A DNA stretch of 62,090 bases. Origin: Rhizobium sp. Q54. GTDB taxonomy: Bacteria > Pseudomonadota > Alphaproteobacteria > Rhizobiales > Xanthobacteraceae. Every line of letters starts with the position of its first letter. Positions within the stretch are counted from its first letter, which is position 1. The notes under the pieces are model-generated. The model was not told where the DNA came from, made no database searches, and saw nothing but the letters and a program-made list of their open reading frames with translations. A program made the position numbers and the translations under genes. The stretch is taken from NCBI GenBank assembly GCA_945907045.1, contig CAMDSH010000022.1, forward strand, positions 1 through 62,090, given 5' to 3'. Shown piece after piece: positions 35,503 through 44,615 of this stretch.

Positions 35503-35991
35503 TTAGTAACGGCTCGAGACCAGGCGCTCGCCACCGTATTCACGGGTGGTGCCGCCGCAATTACAGTCGCGGCCCTTGACGTGCTGGACTTCATTGACGG
35601 TGCGGACCGATCCGCGAACCGTCTGATAGTCCGTCACGTTGCGATGCTGCTCCCGCACGCGATGCGTATTGTTCTCGCGATAGACGGTGATGTTCTTGTA
35701 GACGACGTTTTCGCGCCGGACGACGACATCCTTATGGATGACCGGGCGGACGTGAACGATCAGGTTGTTGCGGTCGATGATGTTTCTGCGCGGAACGACG
35801 CGCTCGACGTCGATGACGCGGCGGCTGCCCTCGATGACGCGCGGTCCTTCATGGACCACCCGCTTGCTCTGGAACCAGCTGTCGGGCCGATAACAGTTGC
35901 AGCTTGAATCATAACGGCTGCCCGCGGTGACTGGCGTCGCCAGCACGAAGACCAGCAAAGCCCCGAAAAACGCTTGATACATGTGTTTCAT
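35503..35991 (-). CDS. exported protein of unknown function
   Basis: A 162-residue protein with a signal peptide (MYQAFFGALLVFVLATPVTAG), then a charged, valine/arginine-rich body with repeated V(I/V)xxxNxI strands (for example VVPRRNIIDRNNLIVHVRPV) and cysteine pairs at each end (SSCNCYRP and RDCNCGGTT). The two CxC motifs could form disulfides or a metal site. I do not recognise a family. It has its own terminator at 35423-35454 and stands alone. Confidence 0.65.
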   Translation of the reverse strand: MKHMYQAFFGALLVFVLATPVTAGSRYDSSCNCYRPDSWFQSKRVVHEGPRVIEGSRRVIDVERVVPRRNIIDRNNLIVHVRPVIHKDVVVRRENVVYKNITVYRENNTHRVREQHRNVTDYQTVRGSVRTVNEVQHVKGRDCNCGGTTREYGGERLVSSRY

Positions 35992-36116
35992 TGGTACGCC
36001 CCGTTAACCATATAAGCTCAACCACTGCCTACAGTTTTTCGGTTTTTACCATACTTGTAAAGGCCTATTACGGGGTGTGGTTTTGGGCCGCAGCAACCGC
36101 CTATCTCCACAACGAA

Positions 36117-36145
36117 TTGACCCCGGAGCGACGCCCCGGGGTCAA
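36117..36145 (-). terminator. terminator-like hairpin after the 36185 gene
   Basis: A perfect 10-base-pair inverted repeat, TTGACCCCGG (36117-36126) with CCGGGGTCAA (36136-36145). Read on the minus strand it follows the binding-protein gene and is followed by TTCGTTG, a weak T-tract. Confidence 0.55.
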
Positions 36146-36184
36146 AACCGCAAGATGTGGTAGTCCGGCGCCTGCTTCAGGCGT

Positions 36185-37207
36185 TCATTTCAGCCGCTTG
36201 GCGGCTTCCTGAACCAGGCTGAGATCGATGTATTTTTTCACGTCGATCTTAGATTTCACGAAGCCAAGATCGCTGGTCATGTCGAGGTTCTTCTGCAACG
36301 CGACCAGATCCGGAAGCATGTTCGGATCGCGATAGTTGTCCTTGTTGGTGAATACCCAGGAGAAACGCTCCGGCGGCTGCTTGGTTACGCGCGCCGCGAT
36401 CTGAACGACTTCATCGTGGTTCTTCGGATCGAGAAACCAGCGCTCGATACGCATGGCGTCTTCCAGGAAATCCACCAGCGCGGCGCGGTTCTTGTCGATG
36501 AACGGCTTGCGGACCGCCCACACCAGCATTTCGGTGGTGCCGATGGCTTCGCGCTGATTGAACAGCGGATTGCCGATCTTGCGCAGCTCGGGATCAAGCG
36601 AGAACGGCAGCACGCCGGGAATGAGATCGACCTTCTTTTCGGCCAGCATCGCACGCATGGTCGGGAACGGCGTCTCGATCACGGTGTAGTCCCGCTTGTC
36701 CTCGAGGCCGAACTTGCGAAGCATCGCGCGCGTTGCGACGTCGACGGCGCTGCCGGCGGCGTTGGTGGCGACGACCTTGCCCTTCATGTCCTTGATGTCT
36801 TTGATCGGGCCGTCCTTGAGGACGAAATATTCCTGGCTGTAATAGCCCGGCACGCCGTCGCGGAATTCGCTGGCGATGACGCGCAGATCATCCATGCCGG
36901 CGTTCTGAATGGCGATCGCCAGCGTGGAATAAGCGAGGTTGGAAACTTCCAGCTCGTTGTTGGCGAGCGCGGTGACCATCGGCGGCGTGCCGGCGTAACG
37001 CACCGGCTCGAGTACGTAGGACTTGCCGAGATGCTTGGCGAGATCCTTCTTCTCCAGAAGGATCGAACCCCAGTTCGCGACCGGGGCCACCCACGACATG
37101 CGAATTTTTACCGGGTCGGCGCTTTGCGCGGGACCGGCAGCGAAAAGGCCGAGCGCGCACACGCAAATCAACGCGATTTTCGCCAGCGCGAGTTTTTGTA
37201 AGCGCAT
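36185..37207 (-). CDS. ABC transporter solute-binding protein (NMT1/TauA/SsuA type)
   Basis: A 340-residue exported protein: signal peptide (ALICVCALGLFAAGPAQSA), then a NMT1/THI5-like periplasmic-binding domain with RYAGTPPMVTALANNELEV, DMKGKVVATNAAGSAVD and RAMLAEKKVDLIPG. It probably delivers a sulfonate, nitrate-like or aromatic anion to the permeases at 37927 and 38718. GGGAGG precedes the ATG. It lies downstream of the permease genes, separated by a frameshifted gene, and a second related binding protein is at 41311; either may be the true partner. Confidence 0.85.
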   Translation of the reverse strand: MRLQKLALAKIALICVCALGLFAAGPAQSADPVKIRMSWVAPVANWGSILLEKKDLAKHLGKSYVLEPVRYAGTPPMVTALANNELEVSNLAYSTLAIAIQNAGMDDLRVIASEFRDGVPGYYSQEYFVLKDGPIKDIKDMKGKVVATNAAGSAVDVATRAMLRKFGLEDKRDYTVIETPFPTMRAMLAEKKVDLIPGVLPFSLDPELRKIGNPLFNQREAIGTTEMLVWAVRKPFIDKNRAALVDFLEDAMRIERWFLDPKNHDEVVQIAARVTKQPPERFSWVFTNKDNYRDPNMLPDLVALQKNLDMTSDLGFVKSKIDVKKYIDLSLVQEAAKRLK

Positions 37208-37351
37208 TATGTCCTCCCAAAATTCGCCGGGCTTGCTCGTTCAACTGGCAAGCAATCGCGTTGCGAATGGTGAAGATTGTCGGGATTCCAACTGATTTTG
37301 GCAAGCCTGCCGCTGGGCTATTTCAGCCCGGTATGCGGTACAGGCCGGTCC

Positions 37352-37832
37352 TCATTGGCAGGGTCCGATGCAAAATTCCATGCCGGAAGTGTTGCGAAAG
37401 CGTTGCGCGCTCAGGCGCACATAGCTCAAGCAAACGGCTTTTTCGCGCGGGGCATCGGCGGAGCGGCGGCAGACTTTGTTGTCCACGATCTCCCAAACTC
37501 CGCGCGCATTAAGTTGCGGTCCGGAGAGTGTGACGGTGCCGTCGGCGGAGTAGACCGAGCAAATCGTCTTATTCCTTATATGGTCCGGAAGGTGCCGTAC
37601 CGCACAACGCCAAGCCGACAAGTTCACGGCGGAACTCATCCGCGGTAACCGGCCGCTCGATAGCGGCAGGCGTCGCCGCGGCCGGCTGTTCGTCACTGCT
37701 GGTGGCGGATTTTTGCTGTTTGCCTATGCTGCCGCCGGTCATGCCGGATTGCGCCAGCGCGGCAGGACCGATGGCGCAAATTGCCAGCAGTATTACCGGA
37801 CAGACCAGAACCGATATGAAGCGGCGCTGCAT
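37352..37832 (-). pseudogene. frameshifted small exported protein
   Basis: Two overlapping frames carry the halves of one protein. The first (from 37832) has a signal peptide (VCPVILLAICAIGPAALAQ) and ends in RRELVGLALCGTAPSGPYKE at a TAA. The second continues after that point with ICSVYSADGTVTLSG, VWEIVDNKVCRR and FCIGPC, which in related Bradyrhizobium proteins directly follows an LVGLPLCG-type segment. Removing one G near 37574 restores a continuous reading frame. It is either a recent pseudogene or a sequencing error. The family's function is unknown. Confidence 0.7.
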
Positions 37833-37926
37833 TTGTATTCACCGGGAAACGGCCTCACTCAATTCCTGAAATATAGCAGACGCGGGTTGGACGGCGAGTG
37901 GCAAATGGCGTCAGGCAACCATTGCG

Positions 37927-38730
37927 TCACGCCGTGCTCGGCTCCATCGCTTCCTGATGCCAGACCAGCAGGCGGCGGCGGATCAGCGTCATGCCCTTGA
38001 CCAGCACGAAGCCGATCAGCGCGATCTCGACGATGCCGGCGAATACGCCGCGCGAGTCGGCAAAGCGCGAGGCCGTCATCATCGCGCCACCGACGCCGTA
38101 GCCGCCCATCAACATTTCGGCAACCACTGCGACGATGAGCGAGAGCGGCAGCGCCACCTGCAGGCCAGTCATGATCATCGGAAACGCCGCGGGCAACACG
38201 ATCTGCCACAGCATTTCGCGTTCGCGCGCGCCCATGTTGCGCGCAGACCATAACAGTTCGCGCTCGACGCCCTTGATGCCGGCTATTGTCGCGGTGACGA
38301 CGGGAAAAATGGCGTCGAAGACGATGATGGAAATTTTCGACAGGTCGTAAAGGCCGAGCCACAAGATAACGACAGGCAGGAACGCGATCTTCGGCATCGG
38401 GAAGCCGACCGAGATGATGGGGTCGAAGAACCAGCGCACGCCGACGCTGCGCGACATCGCAAGTCCGAGCGCGACGCCGCCGACGGCGGCAATGATAAAG
38501 CCGGTCAGCGCGCGGTAGAGCGTGAGCGCGGTGTTGATGGCGAGGTCGCCGCCGATGGCGTCGTTCCAGATGCGCTCGACGACGGCGGAGAACGCGGGAA
38601 GCACGAAGGACGTGAAGCTGCCGCTGCGGGCGAGCGACTCCCATGCGACCAGCAGCAGCGTGATGGAGAAAAACGGCGCCAGCCGCCACGCGAATGCCGT
38701 CAGCTGCGAGGGCTGTTTCATTCCCGCCAT
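37927..38730 (-). CDS. ABC transporter permease (TauC/SsuC type)
   Basis: A 267-residue inner membrane permease with about six helices and the EAA loop that contacts the ATPase (ELLWSARNMGAREREMLWQIVLPAAFP). It starts inside the end of the preceding permease gene (13-base overlap). The two permeases probably form a heterodimer with the ATPase at 39455. The family carries nitrate, sulfonates, taurine or aromatic carboxylates. The enzymes encoded around it favour an aromatic acid, which is inference. Confidence 0.88.
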   Translation of the reverse strand: MAGMKQPSQLTAFAWRLAPFFSITLLLVAWESLARSGSFTSFVLPAFSAVVERIWNDAIGGDLAINTALTLYRALTGFIIAAVGGVALGLAMSRSVGVRWFFDPIISVGFPMPKIAFLPVVILWLGLYDLSKISIIVFDAIFPVVTATIAGIKGVERELLWSARNMGAREREMLWQIVLPAAFPMIMTGLQVALPLSLIVAVVAEMLMGGYGVGGAMMTASRFADSRGVFAGIVEIALIGFVLVKGMTLIRRRLLVWHQEAMEPSTA

Positions 38731-39458
38731 TGCAGCACCCGGTTCATGAGCAGTTGATAGGCGCGGTCAGCGGCAAAGCCGAGAAATGCAACGGTCAGCA
38801 CGACCGCGAACATCGCCTCATAGGCGCCGTCGGCGCCGAGATAGCCGATCAGATAGCCGAGACCTTTCTGCGCGACGATCAGTTCCGAGCTGACCAGCAG
38901 GATAAACGTGAGCGCGAGCGCCGTGCGGATTCCGCTGAGCAGTTCCGGCATCGCGCTGGGGAGCACCACATCCCACATCATCCGCAGCCGGCTCGCGCCC
39001 ATGCTGCGCGCCGACCACACCAGCGTGCGGTCGCTCGATCGCGCGCCGTTGAACGCACCGATGGTGACGGGGAGCATGCAGCCGAGAAATATCAGCAAAA
39101 TTTTTGAGCCGTCGCCAAAACCGAGCCAGATCACAGTGACCGGAATGAGCGCGGATTTCGGCATGGGGTAGAAGATTTCCACCAGCGGCCCGACCAGCAC
39201 GTTGACCGGCCGCCACCAGGCCATGAACACGCCCAGTACCGAACCGACCAGTATCGAGAGCAACAATCCCGTGCCGCCGCGATAGAGCGATGCGCCGGCG
39301 TTGTTGATGAGTTCGCCGTTGGTGAGCAAATCCCACCAGGCGGCAAGCACGCTGGTGAGCGGCGGCAGCGCCAGACTTGAGACGAGCCCGAAGCGCGAGA
39401 CGGCTTCCCACCCGATGGCGAGAAGAAGGAGCGGCGAATAGCGCCACAGCGTCTTCAC
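38718..39458 (-). CDS. ABC transporter permease (TauC/SsuC type)
   Basis: A 246-residue permease paralogous to the one at 37927, with EAA loop [27 protein letters not shown]. It overlaps the ATPase gene by four bases on one side and the second permease on the other, so all three are translationally coupled. Two distinct permeases, rather than one used twice, is a less common arrangement in this family. Confidence 0.88.
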   Translation of the reverse strand: MKTLWRYSPLLLLAIGWEAVSRFGLVSSLALPPLTSVLAAWWDLLTNGELINNAGASLYRGGTGLLLSILVGSVLGVFMAWWRPVNVLVGPLVEIFYPMPKSALIPVTVIWLGFGDGSKILLIFLGCMLPVTIGAFNGARSSDRTLVWSARSMGASRLRMMWDVVLPSAMPELLSGIRTALALTFILLVSSELIVAQKGLGYLIGYLGADGAYEAMFAVVLTVAFLGFAADRAYQLLMNRVLQWRE

Positions 39459-40270
39459 GGCCGCGTTCCTTGTACCGTCCCGTGCGCCGTCTCCTGCGCC
39501 TTGATCGCCTCGACGCGCACGAGGTTCCAGATTTCGTCCACCTTGTCGACGAAGGCCTTGGCCTTGAACACATTGGGATCGTTCTTGTCGAATTTTGTAT
39601 CGACAATCGTTTTGATCCGTCCCGGCCGCGCCGACATCACCGCCACGCGGTCGGCGAGATAGACCGCCTCCTGCACATCATGGGTGACGAAGATCACGGT
39701 CTTTGGCGTGCGCTGCCAGATGCTCAGTAGTTCGGTCTGCATTAAATGACGCGTCTGCGCGTCGAGCGCGCCGAACGGTTCGTCCATCAGCAGAATTTTT
39801 GGATCGACGGCGAGCGTTCGCGCAATCGCCGTGCGCTGCTTCATGCCGCCGGAGAGTTGCGAGGGGTAGCTGTCCTCAAAACCGGAAAGTCCGACAAGCT
39901 GGATGAAGTCCTGCGCGCGCTTCTCACGCTCCTCTTTCGGCATTCCCTGCCGTTCCAGGCCATAGAGAATGTTGCCGCGCACGGTCTTCCACGGGAACAG
40001 CGCGAAATGCTGGAACACGATGCCGCGGTCGGGGCCGGGGCCGGCAACCGGCTGGCCGTCGATCAGGATGGAGCCGGTTTCTACGGGCAGGAAACCGCCG
40101 ACCAAATAAAGCAGTGTCGACTTGCCGCAGCCGGAGGGGCCGAGCAGCGCGACGAATTCGCGGCTGTTCACCTGTAGCGATACGTCTTCCAGCGCCAGCA
40201 CCGCGCGCCCACGCGGTGGGCGATACAGGTGATTGACGCGATCGACGACGATTTGCGCTGTGTCCGCCAT
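39455..40270 (-). CDS. ABC transporter ATP-binding protein (TauB/SsuB/NrtD type)
   Basis: A 271-residue ATPase with Walker [11 protein letters not shown]-loop FQHFALFPW, signature LSGGMKQR, Walker [13 protein letters not shown] and H-loop FVTHDVQEA. It energises the two permeases that follow. As first gene of the operon it faces the class II aldolase gene at 40423 across a 150-base divergent intergenic region, so the transporter and the enzyme may share control. Confidence 0.92.
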   Translation of the reverse strand: MADTAQIVVDRVNHLYRPPRGRAVLALEDVSLQVNSREFVALLGPSGCGKSTLLYLVGGFLPVETGSILIDGQPVAGPGPDRGIVFQHFALFPWKTVRGNILYGLERQGMPKEEREKRAQDFIQLVGLSGFEDSYPSQLSGGMKQRTAIARTLAVDPKILLMDEPFGALDAQTRHLMQTELLSIWQRTPKTVIFVTHDVQEAVYLADRVAVMSARPGRIKTIVDTKFDKNDPNVFKAKAFVDKVDEIWNLVRVEAIKAQETAHGTVQGTRP

Positions 40271-40422
40271 GACGGATAGAAGCGTCCCGAATGGCCGCGA
40301 TCTGTCAAGCTCATGCTGCTTTTTGCATCCGTATGCCGGTACAGTTTCTCGGACTTTCTATTCTATAATGCGGCCATGCCGGACGGCCCGCGGTGGCGCC
40401 GTCGCAATGCGAGGAAACTTCT

Positions 40423-41211
40423 GTGCCCGATCCGCTTGCCGAACTCCGCTACGAGCTTGCTCTCGCCAATCGCATCCTGGCCAACGAGGACGTGCTCGAT
40501 GCCTTCGGCCATGTCAGCGTGCGCCATCCGAAAGACCCGAACCGTTACCTGCTGTCGTGTTCGCGCGCGCCCGAACTGGTGGCGCCCGGCGACATCATGG
40601 AATACACGCTCGACTCCCAGCTCGTGACCAAGAGCGAGATCCCGCTTTATTCCGAGCGCGTCATTCACGGCGAAATCTTCAAGGCGCGGCCCGACGTGAT
40701 GGCCGTTGTGCATCATCACGCGCCGCCGTTCATGCCGTTCGTCATCACCGGCACCGATTACGTCCCTGTATTTCATCTCGGCGCGACGGGCGGAGCGAAA
40801 CCGCCGTTCTGGGATCAGCGGCACGAATTCGGCGACACGAATTTGCTGGTGGTGAAGCCGGAAGAGGGCGCTTCATTGGCGCGCGCCATGGGCAAGCACT
40901 GGATGGTGCTGATGAACCGGCACGGCGTCACGCTCGGCGGCACCAGCATCCGCGACGTGGTGTTCCGCGCGATCTTCTCCTGCCGTAACGCCGAATTCCT
41001 GCTGCGCGCGAAAGCGCTCGGCGAGATCAAGCCGCTCTCCCCCGGCGAGGTGGAAAAGGCGGCGGTGATCAGCACGAAGACCACGGGCCAGGCGCGCGCC
41101 TGGGAATTGTGGACCGTGCGGCTCGACAAGGCGGGCGGCACGCCGCCGCGTGGCGTGAAGGCGAAATCAAAGCCGAAGGCAAAGCCCGGCAAGGCAAAGA
41201 AGAAACGGTGA
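40423..41211 (+). CDS. class II aldolase/adducin-family protein, possible decarboxylase
   Basis: A 262-residue protein of the AraD/FucA fold. Metal ligands appear in VVHHHAPP and NRHGVTLGG, and an early glutamate in VIHGEIF. A Lys/Pro/Ala-rich tail (KAKSKPKAKPGKAKKK) is unusual. GTG at 40423 is chosen because GAGGAAA sits five bases before it. The family includes sugar-phosphate aldolases and decarboxylases of dihydroxyphthalate-type aromatics. The surrounding ring-cleavage genes favour the decarboxylase reading here, but the sequence does not prove it. Confidence 0.8.
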   Translation: MPDPLAELRYELALANRILANEDVLDAFGHVSVRHPKDPNRYLLSCSRAPELVAPGDIMEYTLDSQLVTKSEIPLYSERVIHGEIFKARPDVMAVVHHHAPPFMPFVITGTDYVPVFHLGATGGAKPPFWDQRHEFGDTNLLVVKPEEGASLARAMGKHWMVLMNRHGVTLGGTSIRDVVFRAIFSCRNAEFLLRAKALGEIKPLSPGEVEKAAVISTKTTGQARAWELWTVRLDKAGGTPPRGVKAKSKPKAKPGKAKKKR

Positions 41212-41310
41212 CGCTTTAGCCCTTTCCTCTCGGGAGGGGATCGGTGTTCAATGTCCCCGCAACGGGGGCGCTGCGTAACGGCTACAAAAAACCAAGTGGA
41301 GGAACGGACC

Positions 41311-42282
41311 ATGAGGCACTTCAAACACGTCATACGCGCGATCGGGCTCATCGCTCCGCTCGCGCTCATCTGCGCCCCGGCTTCGTCGGCCGAGGATCAG
41401 CTCAAGCTCGCGATCGGACAGATCAACAATTGGGAAAATCAGGCTCCGACGCTCGGCCAGGACGCCGGGATTTTCAAGAAGCGCAATCTGGTGCTGGAAA
41501 ACGTCGGCACCGCGGGCGCGGGCGAAACCGTGCAGGCGGTGATTTCGGGCAGCGCGGATATCGGCGCGGGCGTCGGTGTCGCCGGCGTGATGCGCGCGTT
41601 TTCCAAGGGCGCGCCGGTTCGCATTCTACTCCCCGCGTTCACCGGCACCGGCGATCTCTACTGGTACGCGAAAGCGGATTCGCCGATCAAGACGCTTAAG
41701 GACGTGAAACCTGAACAGAGCATCGCCTATTCCACCAACGGCTCAAGCTCCAACAACATCGTCGTTGCGTTCGTCTCGGAACTGGGCGCCAAGGGCAAGC
41801 CGACGGCGACCGGCGGACCGGCGGCAACGCTCACGCAGGTGATGTCCGGCCAGATCGATGTCGGCTGGGCGGCGCCGCCGTTCGGACTGAAAGAGATCAA
41901 GGAAGGCAAAATCCGTATCGTCGCGCGCGGCAGCGACGTGCCTTCGTTGCGCGGGCAGACCGTGCGCGTGCTGATCGTGAACTCCGACGCGCTGAAAACG
42001 AAACGCGACGCCATCATGCGTTTCGTCGCCGGCTATCGCGAAGCGGCGGACTGGATGTATTCCGATCCTAAGGCAGTGACGATGTACGCCGCGAAGATGA
42101 AGCTGGACGAGGATCTGATCAAGCAGTCGATCAAGGACTTCCAGCCGAAGTCGACGATGCAGACCGACAAGATGGCCGATCTCGATGGCGCGGTGCGTGA
42201 CGCCGTGAAACTGAAGTTCCTCGATGCGCCGCTCAGCAAGGAGCAACTCACCGAGTTGCTGCAAATTCCCGCGCGCAAATAG
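41311..42282 (+). CDS. ABC transporter solute-binding protein (NMT1/TauA type)
   Basis: A 323-residue exported protein: signal peptide (AIGLIAPLALICAPASSA), then LAIGQINNWENQAPTLGQ, ENVGTAGAGETVQAVISGSADIG and KDVKPEQSIAYSTNGSSSNN, typical of NMT1-like binding proteins. GGAGG lies eight bases before the ATG at 41311. It follows the class II aldolase gene on the same strand and may supply the divergent ATPase-permease operon. A strong terminator follows at 42307-42337. Confidence 0.88.
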   Translation: MRHFKHVIRAIGLIAPLALICAPASSAEDQLKLAIGQINNWENQAPTLGQDAGIFKKRNLVLENVGTAGAGETVQAVISGSADIGAGVGVAGVMRAFSKGAPVRILLPAFTGTGDLYWYAKADSPIKTLKDVKPEQSIAYSTNGSSSNNIVVAFVSELGAKGKPTATGGPAATLTQVMSGQIDVGWAAPPFGLKEIKEGKIRIVARGSDVPSLRGQTVRVLIVNSDALKTKRDAIMRFVAGYREAADWMYSDPKAVTMYAAKMKLDEDLIKQSIKDFQPKSTMQTDKMADLDGAVRDAVKLKFLDAPLSKEQLTELLQIPARK

Positions 42283-42306
42283 ACCGCGGGCTTCTCAAAT
42301 GAACAA

Positions 42307-42337
42307 CGGGCCGCTGGAAACCAGCGGCCCGTTTTTT
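42307..42337 (+). terminator. strong intrinsic terminator
   Basis: An 11-base-pair perfect stem (CGGGCCGCTGG/CCAGCGGCCCG) with a tight AAA loop, then TTTTTT. It ends the plus-strand unit of the class II aldolase and binding-protein genes. Confidence 0.92.
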
Positions 42338-42374
42338 AACGACAGCAAATAAGAAGAGAGTGCGCTGAGCGCTC

Positions 42375-42590
42375 TTACTTCTTTTTCGCCGCTTTCTTGC
42401 CGGCCTTGCGCATGGCCTTCGCCGGCTTCGGGCACTTGCCCCAGTAGCCGTGATCGACGCCACTGGTCGAGAACCAGCACATCTTGCCTTTCTTGACCGG
42501 GCCACCGGCATTGTAGTCCGCGTTCGCGGACAGAGCGGAGCCAGCCAAGATCGCCGCAGCAGCGGCAGCGATAACAGTAAACTTACGCAT
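42375..42590 (-). CDS. small exported basic protein
   Basis: A 71-residue protein: signal peptide (VIAAAAAAILAGSALSANA), mature part with MCWFSTSGVDHGYWGKCPKP and a lysine-rich end (KAGKKAAKKK). Two cysteines may form a disulfide. Similar small proteins are widespread in Bradyrhizobium; function unknown. GGGAGAAATC precedes the ATG. Confidence 0.7.
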   Translation of the reverse strand: MRKFTVIAAAAAAILAGSALSANADYNAGGPVKKGKMCWFSTSGVDHGYWGKCPKPAKAMRKAGKKAAKKK

Positions 42591-42693
42591 GATTTCTCCC
42601 CAGATGTTTTATTAACGAGCGTTCATTTTTCTCAGCAGTACATTTCTATAATGAACGGCTCTGTCGAGAAAACACAAGTGCTGAATTTTGCCG

Positions 42694-43602
42694 TCAATTT
42701 GAATTTGTTTTTGCAGCTGTGCTGACGGCGGCGAGCATCGTCGCACGATCTTGCTTCACGGCGGCGCGCACATTCTCCTGTTTGCCGAGAACGCCCATCG
42801 CGCGCTGGCGCTTGACGGTGGCTTCTGCCATCAGCGGTTCGACGCCGAGTTCGCGCAACGTGTCCGCGACCTCTTCCATCTCGGCGGCGCGGCGCGTGCC
42901 GTGGCTCGCCATGCGCTCGATGTTGTATTCGACGATTTTGTTCCAATCGAGCGTCGGATAATTATTGACCAGCGAGGCCGCGACCTCATCGGCGATCCCG
43001 GCGCGCGTGGCGGCGATGAAGCATTCTTCCGTAAGCGCCTCGATGCCCTTGATGATGACGCCGCGGATCATCTTGATCGCCGCCGCCGCGCCCACCTGCG
43101 GCCCGGCGACAATGAGGCGCATGTCGAGCGCCTGCATGATCGGCGCGATCGCTTCGATTTGCGGTCCTGCGATGTGCATGGGCGTCTTGTGACGGGCGGG
43201 ATGGATCGGCGCCATTACGGCGACATCGACATAGCGGGCGCGGCCGTCCAGCAGTTTGGCGGTTTCCTGCTTGCGGCCGGGCGATACCGAATTGATGTCG
43301 AGATAGAAGGGATTGCCGCTGAGGTGCGCCTTAACCGACTGCGCGGCGTCCACGCTGGAGGCTGCCGTGACGGCGGCGATGATGATGTCGGCCTCGCGCA
43401 CGGCATCGGCGGCGGAGGCGGCAAGACGCACGCCGATTTTGGCTCCGGCCTGCTTGAGCTTCTCGCCCTCGGCTTGCGGAAACAAAATGTCCCAAGCGGC
43501 GATGCGCTCGACGCCTGCTTCGCGCAATCCCGCGGCGATGGCTTGGCCCGCTTCGCCGAAACCGATGAAAGAGAGACGTGGGGTGTTGGCGCGCGTGCTC
43601 AT
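42694..43602 (-). CDS. NAD(P)-dependent dehydrogenase, beta-hydroxyacid/6PGDH type with DUF1932
   Basis: A 302-residue protein. The N-terminal Rossmann domain has FIGFGEAGQAIAAGL (GxGxxG-like). The C-terminal domain (IKMIRGVIIKGIEALTEECF) is DUF1932, found in proteins related to 3-hydroxyisobutyrate and 6-phosphogluconate dehydrogenases and often encoded in protocatechuate/gallate-type clusters. It is the last gene of the minus-strand catabolic set, 12 bases after the dioxygenase. It may oxidise a ring-cleavage intermediate; the substrate is not known. Confidence 0.82.
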   Translation of the reverse strand: MSTRANTPRLSFIGFGEAGQAIAAGLREAGVERIAAWDILFPQAEGEKLKQAGAKIGVRLAASAADAVREADIIIAAVTAASSVDAAQSVKAHLSGNPFYLDINSVSPGRKQETAKLLDGRARYVDVAVMAPIHPARHKTPMHIAGPQIEAIAPIMQALDMRLIVAGPQVGAAAAIKMIRGVIIKGIEALTEECFIAATRAGIADEVAASLVNNYPTLDWNKIVEYNIERMASHGTRRAAEMEEVADTLRELGVEPLMAEATVKRQRAMGVLGKQENVRAAVKQDRATMLAAVSTAAKTNSN

Positions 43603-43614
43603 GGGCGCATCTCT

Positions 43615-44577
43615 TTACTTATGATCCACCGGTGGCGTGCCGTGGGTGTGAAACGACTCGATGGTCTTAAGGCCCCAGGCTTGGCCTTTCTTGCGCTCGT
43701 CCTCGGTCCAGCGGATCGGTTTCCAGTCGGGCGCGAGCAGCAGCCGTGAGCCGGCACAGGCGACTTCGACGCGGTTGCCGCCCGGCTCGTAGACGTAAAG
43801 GAAAAACGTTTGCTGCACGGCGTGCTTGTGCGGGCCGGTTTCGATGTAGACGCCGTTCTCCAGAAAAATGTCGGCGGCGCGCAGCACGTCCTCGCGCGAG
43901 TCGAGCGCGTAGGTGACGTGATGAAAACGGCCCTTGGTATTGGTGTGGTCGAGCGTGTAGGCGAAGTCGTAGGACTTGTTGGTGGCGGTCATCCACATTC
44001 CGGCTTCGGTGCCGTCGTTGAGTACGATCTGCTCGGTGAGGCGGAAGCCGAGATAGTTCTCGAAGAATTCCCGGTTGGCCTTGATGTCGATGGCGAGGCC
44101 GTTGAAGTGATCGATGCGGCGCACGTTGCAGCCGCGCGCGGGAAATTTCTGCGCCTGATTTTTCAGCGCGGGTTTCTTGTCGGGTGGCGCGTCGTACCAT
44201 TCGGTGTCGTAATAAAGTTCGATGACGTGGCCGTCCGGGTCCTTGCAGACGAAAGTCTTGCCGTGGCCGAGGTCGCCGTCGGTCCAGCCGACATCGAAGC
44301 CGGAACCTTTGAGCGCCGCCGCGCGCCGTTCCAGCGCCTGCGGAGAGCGCGTGCGGAACGCCACATGCGCCATGCCGGAGGTATTCGACGCCGTGAGTTT
44401 GAGCGAATAGCGCTCGTAGTCGTCCCAGCCGCGCAGGTAAACCGAGCCGCCCTTCTCACCGCTCTGGGTCATGCCCATCACGTCGATGAAAAATTTCCGG
44501 CTCTCCTCGAATTTCGGCGTCAGCAATTCGAGATGCGCGAGATGCGCGATGTCGAGGATAGGTTCGGGCGTGGTCAT
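43615..44577 (-). CDS. VOC-family extradiol (catechol 2,3-type) dioxygenase
   Basis: A 320-residue two-domain type I extradiol dioxygenase. The C-terminal domain has the likely metal triad His157 (RRIDHFNG), His220 (GRFHHVTYA) and Glu271 (NRVEVACAG). Length and order match catechol 2,3-dioxygenases. It would cleave the ring of a dihydroxylated aromatic next to the hydroxyls. The gene lies between the decarboxylase-like and dehydrogenase genes, with LigK/GalC and GalB genes further upstream on the same strand. Confidence 0.85.
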   Translation of the reverse strand: MTTPEPILDIAHLAHLELLTPKFEESRKFFIDVMGMTQSGEKGGSVYLRGWDDYERYSLKLTASNTSGMAHVAFRTRSPQALERRAAALKGSGFDVGWTDGDLGHGKTFVCKDPDGHVIELYYDTEWYDAPPDKKPALKNQAQKFPARGCNVRRIDHFNGLAIDIKANREFFENYLGFRLTEQIVLNDGTEAGMWMTATNKSYDFAYTLDHTNTKGRFHHVTYALDSREDVLRAADIFLENGVYIETGPHKHAVQQTFFLYVYEPGGNRVEVACAGSRLLLAPDWKPIRWTEDERKKGQAWGLKTIESFHTHGTPPVDHK

Positions 44578-44615
44578 GGCTGCGATTTATTCCATTATCC
44601 TCGGCCCAAGTACAC

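Noticed and set aside
41212..41310. Upstream start for the binding protein at 41251
   Set aside because: The ATG at 41311 has GGAGG at the right distance and starts a proper signal peptide.
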